DNA of 64,000 nt from Micropruina glycogenica (GCF_900289045.1 NZ_LT985188.1:3534001-3598000), one strand, 5' to 3'; positions 32,672-41,230 are shown, counted from the first letter of the stretch. Notes: generated by a model not told the origin, from the letters alone. Numbers and translations: made by a program.

Positions 32672-34813
32672 ATGAAGGCTCAACGACTGTTCCGTGGACC
32701 GATTCTGTGGATCATTCTCGCGTTTCTCGGCATCGCGCTGCTGATCGACTACATCAACGGCGCCAACGGGTTTCAGCAGAAGCCGACCTCTGAGGTGGTC
32801 GCCCTGATCAACAGCGACACCCCGCTCAAAGAGGTGGTGCTGGTCGAGGGGGAGCAGGCCATCAGGGTCGAGCAGAAGGACGCCGCAGCCCCCAAGATTC
32901 AGGCCAAGTGGATCGGCGACCAGAGCCAGGCGATCATCAGCCGGCTCAACCAGCGGATCGCCGGCGGCACCCTCGACAGTTGGCGCGGTGAGGTGCCGCA
33001 GCAGGGCATCTGGACCACGCTGCTGTTCACGATCCTGCCGTTCGTGGTGATCGGGTTGATCTTCTTCTTCCTGATGAACCAGATGCAGGGCGGCGGCAAC
33101 CGGGTGATGGGCTTCGGCAAATCGAAGGCGAAGCTGGCCACCAAAGACACCCCGCGCACCACGTTCTCTGACGTCGCCGGTTGCGAAGAGGCCATCGAAG
33201 AGCTGCAAGAGATTCGCGAGTTTCTCTCCGAGCCGGCCAAGTTCCAGGCCGTCGGGGCCAAGATTCCCAAGGGCGTGCTGCTGTACGGCCCGCCCGGCAC
33301 CGGCAAGACGCTGCTGGCCCGCGCGGTCGCGGGCGAGGCGGGCGTGCCGTTCTTCTCGATCTCGGGTTCGGACTTCGTCGAGATGTTCGTCGGCGTCGGT
33401 GCGTCCCGCGTGCGCGACCTGTTCGAGCAGGCCAAAGAGGCCGCGCCGGCCATCGTCTTCATCGACGAGATCGACGCGGTCGGACGCCACCGCGGCGCCG
33501 GCATGGGCGGCGGCCACGACGAGCGCGAGCAGACCCTGAACCAGTTGCTGGTCGAAATGGACGGCTTCGACGTGCGCGGCGGCGTGGTGCTGATCGCGGC
33601 CACCAACCGTCCGGACGTGCTCGACCCGGCTCTGCTGCGGCCCGGCCGGTTCGACCGGCAGATTCCGGTCGAGGCACCCGACATGAAGGGCCGGCTGCAG
33701 ATCCTGCGCGTCCATGCCGCCAACAAGCCGATGGCACCCGACGCCAACCTCGAAGCAGTCGCCAAGCGCACCCCGGGATTCACCGGCGCCGACCTGGCCA
33801 ACGTGCTCAACGAGGCCGCCCTGCTGTGCGCTCGGCAGAACCAGCGCTACATCACCAAAGAGCACCTCGACGAGGCGATCGACCGCGTGATCGCCGGCCC
33901 GCAGAAGCGCAGCCGGCTGATGAATCAGCGCGAGCTGCTGATCACCGCCTACCACGAGGGCGGGCACGCCCTGGTGGCGGCCGCGATGCCGGGCACCGAC
34001 CCGGTACAGAAGGTGACGATTCTGCCGCGCGGCCGGGCACTCGGCTACACGATGGTGATGCCTGATGACGACAAGTACTCCAAGACCCGCGGCGAACTGC
34101 TCGACCAGCTCGCCTACATGCTGGGCGGACGGGCGGCCGAAGAGCTGGTCTTTCACGACCCGACCACGGGTGCGGCCAACGACATCGAGAAGGCCACCAA
34201 CGTGGCGCGCAGCATGGTCACCAAGTACGGCATGACCGAACGGCTGGGCGCGGTGAAGCTGGGCAGCGACTCCGACGAGCCGTTCCTGGGCATGCAGGCC
34301 GGCATGGGCAGCGGCCACCGTGACTACTCCGACGCCATCGCTGCGGCGATCGATGAAGAGGTTGCCAACCTGATCAACACCGCGCATCAAGAAGCGTTCG
34401 ACTGCCTGGTCACCAACCGCGAGGTGCTCGATGAGTTGGTGCGCCAGTTGTTCGAGAAGGAGACGCTCGACAAAGAGCAGGTGGCCAAGATCTTCGAGGC
34501 CCTGCAGCGGCACCCCAAGCGGCCGGCCTGGACGGGGTCTGACACCCGCGTGCCGTCCGATCTGCCGCCGGTCGACCCGCCGCCGCCCGCGCCCAAGCCC
34601 GAGCCGACCTACGGCCCGCCGCTGATCGGCCCGAACGGCAAGCTGCAGGTGCCGGTGCCCACCGGGCCCGGCGTCGGCGGCCCGATGCCGCCGCACGATC
34701 TGGGCCCGTCCGGCCCGCAGCCGCAGCCGCCCGCGGGGCCGCCTTACGGGCCGTCCGGGTCGCAGCCGTGGCAGACGCCGTACGACCAGGGCCGTCCGCC
34801 GCAGGAGCGCTGA
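32672..34813 (+). CDS. ftsH: ATP-dependent zinc metalloprotease FtsH
   Basis: This 713-residue membrane-anchored AAA protease degrades misassembled membrane and regulatory proteins. It has an N-terminal helix (about 8-25), an extracytoplasmic loop, and a second helix near 115-137. The AAA module has Walker A GPPGTGKT (about 205), Walker [16 protein letters not shown] and the SRH. The protease domain carries HEGGH (His428). The C-terminal 90 residues are Pro/Gly-rich and probably disordered. ATG 32672 follows AAAGGTGGG. TATTCT at about 32,624 may be its -10 box. Neighbours hpt and folE match the standard actinobacterial order. Confidence 0.95.
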   Translation: MKAQRLFRGPILWIILAFLGIALLIDYINGANGFQQKPTSEVVALINSDTPLKEVVLVEGEQAIRVEQKDAAAPKIQAKWIGDQSQAIISRLNQRIAGGTLDSWRGEVPQQGIWTTLLFTILPFVVIGLIFFFLMNQMQGGGNRVMGFGKSKAKLATKDTPRTTFSDVAGCEEAIEELQEIREFLSEPAKFQAVGAKIPKGVLLYGPPGTGKTLLARAVAGEAGVPFFSISGSDFVEMFVGVGASRVRDLFEQAKEAAPAIVFIDEIDAVGRHRGAGMGGGHDEREQTLNQLLVEMDGFDVRGGVVLIAATNRPDVLDPALLRPGRFDRQIPVEAPDMKGRLQILRVHAANKPMAPDANLEAVAKRTPGFTGADLANVLNEAALLCARQNQRYITKEHLDEAIDRVIAGPQKRSRLMNQRELLITAYHEGGHALVAAAMPGTDPVQKVTILPRGRALGYTMVMPDDDKYSKTRGELLDQLAYMLGGRAAEELVFHDPTTGAANDIEKATNVARSMVTKYGMTERLGAVKLGSDSDEPFLGMQAGMGSGHRDYSDAIAAAIDEEVANLINTAHQEAFDCLVTNREVLDELVRQLFEKETLDKEQVAKIFEALQRHPKRPAWTGSDTRVPSDLPPVDPPPPAPKPEPTYGPPLIGPNGKLQVPVPTGPGVGGPMPPHDLGPSGPQPQPPAGPPYGPSGSQPWQTPYDQGRPPQER

Positions 34814-34814
34814 G

Positions 34815-35378
34815 ATGCCGGTCGACCAGCCGCGCGTGGCCGCGGCCGTTCGCGAGTTGCTGATCGCCATCGGTGAGAACCCCGATCGCGAAGGGCTGCA
34901 AGAAACCCCGTACCGAGTGGCGCGCGCCTACGCTGAGATGTTCGAGGGCCTCGACCAGACGGCCTCCGACGTACTGAGCACCACCTTCGACATAGCCCAC
35001 GACGAGATGGTGCTGGTCAAAAACATTGAGGTGTGGAGCACCTGCGAGCACCACCTGGTGCCGTTCACCGGCTTGGCCCACGTGGGCTACATTCCGGCGG
35101 CGCAGGGCCGCATCACGGGGCTGAGCAAGATCGCCCGGTTGGTCGACGTGTTCGCCAAGCGCCCCCAGGTGCAAGAGCGCCTGACCACCCAGATCGCCGA
35201 CGCGCTGATGGAGCACCTGGAGCCCCGTGGGGTGATCGTGGTGATCGATTGCGAGCACCTGTGCATGACCATGCGTGGGGTGCACAAACCGGGGGCGCGC
35301 ACGGTCACCTCGGCCGTGCGCGGCACGCTGCGCAACCCGGCCATCCGCGCCGAGGCGATGAGCCTGATCATCGGCTGA
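34815..35378 (+). CDS. folE: GTP cyclohydrolase I
   Basis: This 187-residue enzyme performs the first step of folate (pterin) synthesis, GTP to dihydroneopterin triphosphate. Motifs are: [19 protein letters not shown], the zinc/active-site segment [21 protein letters not shown] (Cys-Glu-His-His), and [11 protein letters not shown] with the second Cys. It starts 2 bp after ftsH. The rest of the folate operon (folP, folB, folK) would normally follow, but here it lies 2.9 kb away. Confidence 0.96.
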   Translation: MPVDQPRVAAAVRELLIAIGENPDREGLQETPYRVARAYAEMFEGLDQTASDVLSTTFDIAHDEMVLVKNIEVWSTCEHHLVPFTGLAHVGYIPAAQGRITGLSKIARLVDVFAKRPQVQERLTTQIADALMEHLEPRGVIVVIDCEHLCMTMRGVHKPGARTVTSAVRGTLRNPAIRAEAMSLIIG

Positions 35379-35410
35379 AGCGCACGAAGGCCGGGGTCGC
35401 GCACCACTTC

Positions 35411-35435
35411 GTCATTCCGGCGAACGCCGGAATCT
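35411..35435. repeat. Palindromic CCGGCGAACGCCGG repeat, direct copy
   Basis: ATTCCGGCGAACGCCGGAAT (35414-35433) is a near-perfect palindrome in the context GTCATT...ATCT. It is the reverse complement of the copy at 23,461. A partial copy, TTCATTCCGGCGAGTGCCGA, lies near 35,546. Confidence 0.65.
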
Positions 35436-35490
35436 CTGCCGTGACCCGTCGAGTGAGCGCGGTCGCGTTGAGTACTGGGCTGTACGTGTG

Positions 35491-35518
35491 AGATCCCGGC
35501 GTCCGTCCGCCGGGATGG
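35491..35518. repeat. Palindromic repeat, inverted diverged copy
   Basis: ATCCCGGCG (35493-35501) pairs with CGCCGGGAT (35508-35516) around a 6-nt loop. With the copy at 35,411 it makes an inverted pair about 60 bp apart. Confidence 0.6.
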
Positions 35519-35630
35519 CGTGGTGGGGCGATCGAACCGGCCCCTTCATTCCGGCGAGTGCCGAACAGCGCGCCGTCCGACCGGGCGGTGACGACCAGCA
35601 ACGGCCGTCCAGCCGACCGAGCGCACAGGC

Positions 35631-35650
35631 GGTTGAGCCTGTCGAACCTC
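35631..35650. repeat. Diverged GGTCGAGCTTGTCGAGAC-type repeat
   Basis: GGTTGAGCCTGTCGAACCTC is a diverged form of the dispersed repeat found at 15,687, 23,521 and 59,386. Confidence 0.45.
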
Positions 35651-35726
35651 CGGCAGTTATCCACAGATTTCTCGCCGACCATGCTCGCGGGCCCTCTCCG
35701 TGCGGCCGGTGCTTCACATTGGGGGG

Positions 35727-36704
35727 ATGCGCCCGCCCAAGCCCTGCCTGTTGCCCAAGACGCCCAGCACTCGCCGGCAACTACTGGCGCATGGCGTCAC
35801 CGCGCAGATGATTCGCACCGCCCTGAGCTCTGGCCGGCTGTACCGAATCCGGCGGGGCGTGTTCATCGACTCCACCGTGTGGCCCGAGCATGCACGCGAT
35901 CAGCACCTGATACGCGCCCTGGCCGAACTCGAGGTCTGCCCCAGCGGGGTGCTGAGTCATGAATCTGCCGGTGCGGCCTGGCAGTTGCCGCACCCGGGCT
36001 TTGGGCAGTGGCATGACGCCCCGGTCAGTCTCACCCTGCCGCGGTTGGAGTCGTCGCGGGCACGACGCGGCCGGGTCGTGCATCACCTGGCCGAACTGGT
36101 CCCTTCGGTCGTCACCCGTGACACTAAGGGACGGCCGGTCACCACGCTGGCGCGCACCGCGGTCGATCTGGCCACCGGCCGGCCGCTGCCCGAGGCGCTG
36201 GTGATTCTCGACGGGGCGGCCAGGCTGCTGTGCGCCGCCATGATCAGCAACCCGCGACGCACGGACTACGCCAACCCACGGTTGATGGCGGCCGCGCGCG
36301 AGCTCTTTGCTCAAGCCGCCGATGCCCGACTGCCGGCCGGACTGACGCAGGCGATCGAGCTGACCGATGCGCGCCGCGAGTCGCCGCCGGAGTCGTTGTC
36401 GGCGGGGCACTTTCACCTGGCCGGGCTGCCGGAACCGGCGTATCAGGTGATGATCGACACACCGATCGGTCAGCTGTTTCCCGACTTCTACTGGCCGGAG
36501 CATCGGTTGGTCGGCGAGTGCGACGGCGCCGTGAAGTATGCCGACCCGCAGGGGTATGCACGTGAGAAGGAGCGTGAGCAAGTACTGCGCGACCTCGACT
36601 ACCCGATGGTGCGCTGGTTGGCGAAGGAAATCATGCTGCGGCCTGATCGTGTGATCGAACGGGTGAAACGGGCGCTCGCCGCAGCGCCCCCACTTTGTGG
36701 TTGA
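35727..36704 (+). CDS. AbiEi-type antitoxin domain plus DUF559/Vsr-like nuclease domain
   Basis: This protein of 325 residues has an N-terminal winged helix of the AbiEi antitoxin type (TRRQLLAHGVTAQMIRTALSSGRLYRIRRGVFI), a middle region, and a C-terminal restriction-endonuclease-like fold. That fold has PESLSAGHFHLAGLPEP, PDFYWPEHRLVGECDGAVKY and REKEREQVLRDLDYPMVRW, with Glu, Asp and Glu/Lys in the order of the DUF559/Vsr nucleases. Many actinobacteria carry such fusions without an AbiEii toxin beside them, and none is seen here. The role is unknown; defence or DNA repair is only an idea. ATG 35727 follows a GGGGGG run. The last five codons and the stop are provided by a palindromic repeat unit (36687-36707), which implies the gene end was altered by repeat insertion. 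Confidence 0.8.
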   Translation: MRPPKPCLLPKTPSTRRQLLAHGVTAQMIRTALSSGRLYRIRRGVFIDSTVWPEHARDQHLIRALAELEVCPSGVLSHESAGAAWQLPHPGFGQWHDAPVSLTLPRLESSRARRGRVVHHLAELVPSVVTRDTKGRPVTTLARTAVDLATGRPLPEALVILDGAARLLCAAMISNPRRTDYANPRLMAAARELFAQAADARLPAGLTQAIELTDARRESPPESLSAGHFHLAGLPEPAYQVMIDTPIGQLFPDFYWPEHRLVGECDGAVKYADPQGYAREKEREQVLRDLDYPMVRWLAKEIMLRPDRVIERVKRALAAAPPLCG

Positions 36705-36800
36705 AATGGCGCCCCGATGCGGGCCCCTGTGGCAGCCACGCCACTTAGTGGTTGAAATAGATACCCCAGGGGAGTATTTATTTCAACCACAAGTTGGCGG
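36687..36800. repeat. Palindromic repeat array 2, left part (monomer and dimer)
   Basis: Unit D (36687-36707, CCACTTTGTGGTTGAAAT) is forward and supplies the 3' end of the AbiEi-like gene. Unit E (36739-36800) is a long palindrome: CGCCACTTAGTGGTTGAAAT, then AGATACCCC, a short loop, and the mirrored half ending CAACCACAAGTTGGCGG. The gap of 31 bp is like that in array 1. The third, inverted unit is at 38,202, beyond the IS. Confidence 0.85.
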
Positions 36801-36835
36801 AACCGACCCCGCGGCCTTTCAAGGGGCAGGAACGT

Positions 36836-38196
36836 CTTGCCTCACGTCAAGATGTCCGCGGGTGATTGGCGCGTGCCTCATATGAAATGTCCGGATGGTT
36901 AGGCGGCGGGGCGGGTGCCGAGGGTGCGTGCTTTGGCTAGGTCGATGAGTTGTTGCTGGATGTGGTTGATGCCTCGGGTGATGCGTGCTGGGTTGAGCTT
37001 GTCGTGTTCGGCTGCGAGCCGGGCACGGGTCGCGGGGTCGGGCGGGCCGGTGTCGAGGAGCCGCTGGTAGGGGGTTTTGGGTTTGTCGTAGACACGCTTC
37101 TTGCGGCCGCTGCGGGTCTGGGTCCAGTCGACGGCTTTGACGCAGGGCAGCAGGTGGTTCTTGCGGGCCATGACCAGGTCCCAGAGTTGGTTGAGCAGGG
37201 CGAGTTCGGTGTCGGTTTCGTAGCGGTAGCGGAAGGCGTGGCGGCGGACCCAGTCGCCGTTGCGTTGCTCGATGTGGGCGTTGTCGTTGTGGTGGTAGGG
37301 CCGGCCGCGGGTGATCGGGATGTGGTGGTCGTCGCACCAGGCGATCACGGACCAGTTCATGAACTCGGAGCCGTTGTCGAAGTCCATGCCGGCGATCGGG
37401 AGGGGTGCCAGTTTGGCGATCCATTCCAGGCCGGCGTGGACGTGCACGAACGCGTTGTTGCGGATGCTGCGCAGCATGGTCCAGCCGGTCACCGGATCGG
37501 TTGCTGACAAGGTGCGAAGGAACTCGCCTTTGAGTGTGTGGCCGCAGTGAGCGACAGTGTCCAACTCCAGAAACCCGGGCACGGTGATCGGGTCGTCGGT
37601 CGCGGTGCGCAGCGGGATCGAGGACCGCAGGATGTGCGAGGGTCGGGTGCTGGACAGGCCGGCGGCGGGGTAGCCGGCAGCCTTGTGCGGTTTCAGGTAA
37701 CGGTCGATCGTGGCTGCCGACATCGACCTTAGTTCGTCGATCACCGTGTCGCTGACCCGGTCGGCGACCTTGCCGAGCTCACGGTCTCGAACCAGCCGAC
37801 ACAGGGTGTCCTCCATCACCACGGCCAGGTACTTGCCCGATGGTTGACCGGCCAGCCGCCACACCTCCTGCAACACGATCAGCGCATCGTAGGAGTACTT
37901 GCGTGGGCGTGGTTTCCGCTGCTGGTCGCGGGCCGCGCCCTTGCGGGTGGCCGCGGCCCGGATCGCTCGGCGGGCGTGATCGCGGGTCCAGCCCGTCGAC
38001 GCCACTAGCGCGTCGAGGATACGGCTCTTCTCAGCTCTGTCCGCCTTCGCGTATTCGCGGGCGAACTTCTTGGTCACATCACGGCGCGACGCCATCGACA
38101 ACTCCCTGCTCACAGGGCCAGGGAACCCCAACAGCTAGGCGGACATCCTCATGTGAGGCACGCGCTGCCCTTCCCGGACCTTTTACGTGAGTCAAG
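36836..38196 (-). mobile_element. rve-type insertion sequence with doubled ends
   Basis: One transposase gene is flanked by inverted repeats GCGTGCCTCATATGAAATGT (left, from 36871) and its mirror at 38140-38163. Further out, CTTGCCTCACGTCAAG (36836) and TTTTACGTGAGTCAAG (38181-38196) form a second, weaker inverted pair. The left end also carries an extra direct copy of the CCTCA...ATGTCCG motif. Either pair could be the true tips, so the outer limits are given. No target duplication is evident. The element sits in the spacer between units E and F of repeat array 2. Confidence 0.7.
36899..38131 (-). CDS. Transposase with rve integrase core
   Basis: This 410-residue protein has an N-terminal HTH region (RDVTKKFAREYAKADRAEKSR, then STGWTRDHARRAIRAA) and a DDE core: Asp in FLELDTVAHCGH, Asp in AGMDFDNGSEFMNW, and Glu in NDNAHIEQRNGDW. 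The C-terminal tail is basic. It belongs to a group of integrase-core transposases frequent in actinobacteria (IS481/ISNCY-like; the exact family is not certain). The frame is intact. The probable start is at 38131, or ATG 38095 (MASRRD). Confidence 0.9.
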   Translation of the reverse strand: MGFPGPVSRELSMASRRDVTKKFAREYAKADRAEKSRILDALVASTGWTRDHARRAIRAAATRKGAARDQQRKPRPRKYSYDALIVLQEVWRLAGQPSGKYLAVVMEDTLCRLVRDRELGKVADRVSDTVIDELRSMSAATIDRYLKPHKAAGYPAAGLSSTRPSHILRSSIPLRTATDDPITVPGFLELDTVAHCGHTLKGEFLRTLSATDPVTGWTMLRSIRNNAFVHVHAGLEWIAKLAPLPIAGMDFDNGSEFMNWSVIAWCDDHHIPITRGRPYHHNDNAHIEQRNGDWVRRHAFRYRYETDTELALLNQLWDLVMARKNHLLPCVKAVDWTQTRSGRKKRVYDKPKTPYQRLLDTGPPDPATRARLAAEHDKLNPARITRGINHIQQQLIDLAKARTLGTRPAA

Positions 38197-38201
38197 TCGA
38201 G

Positions 38202-38223
38202 GAATTTCAACCACAAAGGGGCG
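38202..38223. repeat. Palindromic repeat array 2, right orphan unit
   Basis: GAATTTCAACCACAAAGGGGCG is an inverted unit of the array, separated from its partners by the IS. It ends 4 bp before the folP -10 box and covers the position where a -35 box would be. Confidence 0.75.
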
Positions 38224-38227
38224 TCGG

Positions 38228-38233
38228 TACGCT
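38228..38233 (+). promoter_or_regulatory. Putative -10 hexamer TACGCT of folP
   Basis: TACGCT ends 6 nt before ATG 38240. It would give a leaderless folP-folB-folK transcript that no longer depends on the ftsH-folE promoter. Its upstream half lies in repeat unit F. Confidence 0.55.
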
Positions 38234-38239
38234 GATCCG

Positions 38240-39061
38240 ATGCGACAGTTGCTCGATCAGGGACGAACCCTGGTGATGGGCATCATCAACGTCACCCCCG
38301 ACTCGTTCTCGGACGGTGGCGACTACGCCTCGACCGAACGCGCCGTCGCGCGCGGCTTCGACCTGATCGAGCAGGGCGCCGACCTGATCGACATCGGGGG
38401 CGAATCCACCCGGCCGGGCGCCCAGCGGGTCGATGCGCGGGGCGAGTTGCGGCGCGTGGTGCCGGTGATTCGTGAACTGGCGAGCGGCGGGGCGGTGATC
38501 AGCGTCGACACGATGCGCGCCGAGGTGGCCCGAGCCGCAGTCGAAGCGGGCGCCGCCGTCGTCAACGACGTGTCGGGTGGCCTCGGCGACCCTGCCATGC
38601 TGCCCGCCGTGGCCGAGTTGGGCGTGGGCTACATCGCCATGCACTGGCGCGGCCAGTCCGACGTGATGCACAACCTCGCCCATTACGACGACGTGGTGGC
38701 CGACGTGCACAGTGAACTGAGCGATCGCCTCGACGCGGCGCTCGATGCCGGCATCGAGCTCGATCAGATCGTGCTCGACCCGGGCCTCGGTTTCGCCAAG
38801 ACCACCGAGCACAACTGGACGTTGCTGGCCGGCCTCGACCAGCTGGCGAGCCTTGGCCGGCCATTGCTGATCGGTGCGTCGCGGAAGCGATTTCTCGGCG
38901 ACCTGCTCGACGGCCGAACCGCCAAGGAACGTGACGACGCCACACTCGCCCTCACCGTGCTGCTGGCCGAGCGCGGCGTCTGGGCGGTGCGCACGCACAC
39001 CGTGCGAGCCCAACGCGACGCCATCGCGGTGGTGGGCCGGCTGGCGCGCACCGTGGAGTAA
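38240..39061 (+). CDS. folP: Dihydropteroate synthase
   Basis: This 273-residue TIM-barrel enzyme condenses p-aminobenzoate with dihydropterin pyrophosphate and is the target of sulfonamides. Landmarks are MGIINVTPDSFSDGG (loop 1), DIGGESTRPGAQRV (loop 2), VNDVSGG, ILDPGLGF-type LDPGLGFAKT and a terminal RTHTVRAQRDA. ATG 38240 fits the family start, and a longer upstream frame runs through the IS end. The gene is the first of folP-folB-folK-DUF3180. Confidence 0.96.
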   Translation: MRQLLDQGRTLVMGIINVTPDSFSDGGDYASTERAVARGFDLIEQGADLIDIGGESTRPGAQRVDARGELRRVVPVIRELASGGAVISVDTMRAEVARAAVEAGAAVVNDVSGGLGDPAMLPAVAELGVGYIAMHWRGQSDVMHNLAHYDDVVADVHSELSDRLDAALDAGIELDQIVLDPGLGFAKTTEHNWTLLAGLDQLASLGRPLLIGASRKRFLGDLLDGRTAKERDDATLALTVLLAERGVWAVRTHTVRAQRDAIAVVGRLARTVE

Positions 39062-39084
39062 CCTCGCTTCTCGGAGGTGAGTGC

Positions 39085-39453
39085 ATGCAGGCGATGCCCG
39101 ACCGGGTCCGGCTGACCGGCATGCGGTTCAGCGCGACCCACGGGGTCTACGACTTCGAGCGTGCTCAGCCGCAGACGTTCGTGGTCGACGTCACCTGCGA
39201 ACTGCTGTCTCGCCCCGATTCGGACGAGCTCGCCACCACCCTCGACTACGCCGAGTTGGCGCGCGTCATCGCGGCGGACGTGACCGGCGAACCCGTCAAC
39301 CTGATCGAGTCACTTGCGGAACGCATCGCCCGCACCTGCCTGCGGCACCCGCTGGTCGGAGCGGTCGAGGTGACCGTGCACAAGCCGAACGCGGTCATGC
39401 CTGTCGAGTTGACCGACATCACCGTCACCATCACCAGGAGCCGCCCCGCATGA
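39085..39453 (+). CDS. folB: Dihydroneopterin aldolase
   Basis: This 122-residue enzyme cleaves 7,8-dihydroneopterin. It has VRLTGMRFSATHGVYDFERAQPQ with the conserved Gly/Glu region, LDYAELA, LIESLAERIA and VTVHKPNA with the catalytic Lys. The start at 39085 has GGAGGTGAG just before it. The stop overlaps the folK ATG (ATGA), so translation is coupled. Confidence 0.93.
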   Translation: MQAMPDRVRLTGMRFSATHGVYDFERAQPQTFVVDVTCELLSRPDSDELATTLDYAELARVIAADVTGEPVNLIESLAERIARTCLRHPLVGAVEVTVHKPNAVMPVELTDITVTITRSRPA

Positions 39454-40022
39454 CCCAGGCCGACGCGTTTCCGAACTTTCACCTCGACTTCGACGTCGAC
39501 ACCCTCGCCGGCATGGTGCCGATTCGTTCGGTGGTGTTCTCGATCGGGTCGAACCTGGGTGACCGGCTCGGCTATCTGCAGGGTGCGGTCGATTCGCTGC
39601 GCGCCACACCGAACCTGACCGTCGTGGACGTGTCGCCGGTATACGAAACCGATCCGGTGGGTGACGTGCTCGACCAGCCGCAGTTTCTCAACGCGGTGGT
39701 TCGAGCAGACTCGACCTTGGCCTCGCCGGTGCTGCTCGAACGGGCCCAGGCGATCGAGAACGCCTACCGTCGTACCCGCGAGGTGCCCGGCGGCCCACGC
39801 ACCCTGGACGTCGACCTGATCGTCGTGGGGGAGCGCATCAAGAACACACCGCTGCTGACTCTGCCCCACCCGCGGGCGCACGAGCGAGCCTTCGTGCTGG
39901 CGCCTTGGCTCGACATCGACCCCACGGCGGACGTCCCCGAGCGAGGCCCGGTGGCGGCCCTGCTGGCCGGCATCGACAGCTCCGGAGTTCGCCGGCGCGA
40001 CGATCTGACGATCGAGATCTGA
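39450..40022 (+). CDS. folK: 2-amino-4-hydroxy-6-hydroxymethyldihydropteridine pyrophosphokinase
   Basis: This 190-residue enzyme transfers pyrophosphate to the pterin before FolP acts. It has an N-terminal extension of about 25 residues, then VFSIGSNLGDRLGYLQGAV, VYETDPVG, QPQFLNAVV, GGPRTLDVDLIVVG (catalytic Asp pair) and LPHPRAHERAFVLAPW. The gene overlaps folB by 4 bp, and its stop overlaps the next ATG. Confidence 0.94.
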   Translation: MTQADAFPNFHLDFDVDTLAGMVPIRSVVFSIGSNLGDRLGYLQGAVDSLRATPNLTVVDVSPVYETDPVGDVLDQPQFLNAVVRADSTLASPVLLERAQAIENAYRRTREVPGGPRTLDVDLIVVGERIKNTPLLTLPHPRAHERAFVLAPWLDIDPTADVPERGPVAALLAGIDSSGVRRRDDLTIEI

Positions 40023-40534
40023 TGCCTCAGCCCCGCCCGTCGGTCGAGCCGACCGGCGCCACCGTGCTGCTGATCGCGGGCGTCACCGGGGCCGGGTTGA
40101 CCTGGCTCGCGCTGTCGGCGATCGAGGGCCTGGGGTGGCCTGCGCCGGCGGTGCCGTTGCTGGCCGCCGCGGTCGTCGCCGTGCTGGCTGTCGCCACCGC
40201 CCTGGCCGCCCGTTGGACCCACCGTGTCGTGCACGTGAAGCGTGAGGCGATCGAGCCGCAACGGGCGGTCGGGCTGTTGCTGGCCGGCAAGGCGGCGATG
40301 ATCGGCGGTACGGCCCTGGCGGCGGGCTACGCCACGGTGGCGATGCGCGCCCTGCCGTACCTAGACGCAGCGCTGCCGCGTGAACGTGCGCTCGTCGCTA
40401 CGGCGGTCGCGTTACTCAGCGCGGTGCTCGCGGTGGCGGGCTGGGCGTTGGAACGCGCCTGTCAGCTGCCGCCCGACGACGATTCCAGCGACGCGCCCGG
40501 AGGTGATCCAAAAGGGGCGCCCAGCCCCGGTTAG
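40022..40534 (+). CDS. DUF3180 family membrane protein
   Basis: This 170-residue protein has four predicted membrane helices (about 13-35, 42-62, 84-104 and 122-142) and the VKREAIEPQRAVGLLLAGKA segment typical of DUF3180. The family is restricted to actinobacteria and almost always follows folK, as here, with a one-base overlap. The function is unknown. The C-terminal tail is acidic and Gly/Pro-rich. Confidence 0.87.
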   Translation: MPQPRPSVEPTGATVLLIAGVTGAGLTWLALSAIEGLGWPAPAVPLLAAAVVAVLAVATALAARWTHRVVHVKREAIEPQRAVGLLLAGKAAMIGGTALAAGYATVAMRALPYLDAALPRERALVATAVALLSAVLAVAGWALERACQLPPDDDSSDAPGGDPKGAPSPG

Positions 40535-40537
40535 GCT
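40532..40537 (+). promoter_or_regulatory. Putative -10 hexamer TAGGCT
   Basis: TAGGCT overlaps the stop codon of the DUF3180 gene and ends 6 nt before GTG 40544. Confidence 0.5.
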
Positions 40538-40543
40538 GCGCTC

Positions 40544-41092
40544 GTGAAGCCTCATTCGAGTCGTGTGCGCCGCCCGTCGCGGGGGCGAATCGCTTCATTC
40601 GCGGTGCTGGCCGTGGTCGGCTGCGCCGCCGTGCTGATCGTGTTGTTCGGCGACCGGCTGAGCCGCGGGGTTGCGGTCGCGGCCCTGCTGGCCGGCGCGG
40701 TGCTGGCCTGCACGCTGGCCTGGCGCCAGAATCGGGCGGCCGAACGAGTGTCGAGGGCGGCCGAACTGGGCCAAGCCATGCGCTTCAACGAGCAACTGCG
40801 GGCCGAACGCAAGCGCAACCGGGCCGTGCTGGGCACTCTGGCGGGCCGGTTCGACGACCTGAACGCACAGTTGCAGCAGTCGAAGGCCCGCACCTGCGCC
40901 CTGCAGCAGGAACTCTCCACTCTGCGTGGCAACTTCGAGGCGCTGCGGGTCGAACTCGAACTTCAGGCGGTGCTGCACCCTCCGGCTCCGGTGGTCGAGT
41001 TGGCGCCGCGCACCGATTCGCCCGACCCGTGGGTGACGGCCCGCGAGCTGTGGCGAATTGACGATCGGCCCGCGATCAGCCGTCCCGCTTGA
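40544..41092 (+). CDS. Hypothetical membrane protein with coiled coil
   Basis: This 182-residue protein has two membrane helices near the N-terminus (about 17-38 and 42-60), then a charged helix (about 65-135) with heptad character (LRAERKRNRAVLGTLAGRFDDLNAQLQQSKA), and a short Pro-rich tail. It resembles the DUF6779-like or septation-type membrane proteins often found behind DUF3180 in actinobacteria, but I cannot name a family safely. Expression is probably leaderless from its own promoter. Confidence 0.7.
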   Translation: MKPHSSRVRRPSRGRIASFAVLAVVGCAAVLIVLFGDRLSRGVAVAALLAGAVLACTLAWRQNRAAERVSRAAELGQAMRFNEQLRAERKRNRAVLGTLAGRFDDLNAQLQQSKARTCALQQELSTLRGNFEALRVELELQAVLHPPAPVVELAPRTDSPDPWVTARELWRIDDRPAISRPA

Positions 41093-41230
41093 CGCATACC
41101 CTGACCGCCCTCAATTCACCGGTTTTCTCGGATCGTCGTCTTTGGGCAACATCTGATCAGTGGTGCATCGGCGCACTAACCGCAGGTACAAAATGAAGGA
41201 TTTTTCACTGCGGGTTGCGCTGTTCGCAAG

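Larger units (their letters stand above)
35379..35726. other. Repeat-rich intergenic region after folE
   Basis: No gene is supported. The stretch holds several copies of small dispersed repeats (35411-35435, 35491-35518, a partial near 35546 and one at 35631). This is the left part of the accessory insert in the folate operon. Confidence 0.6.
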
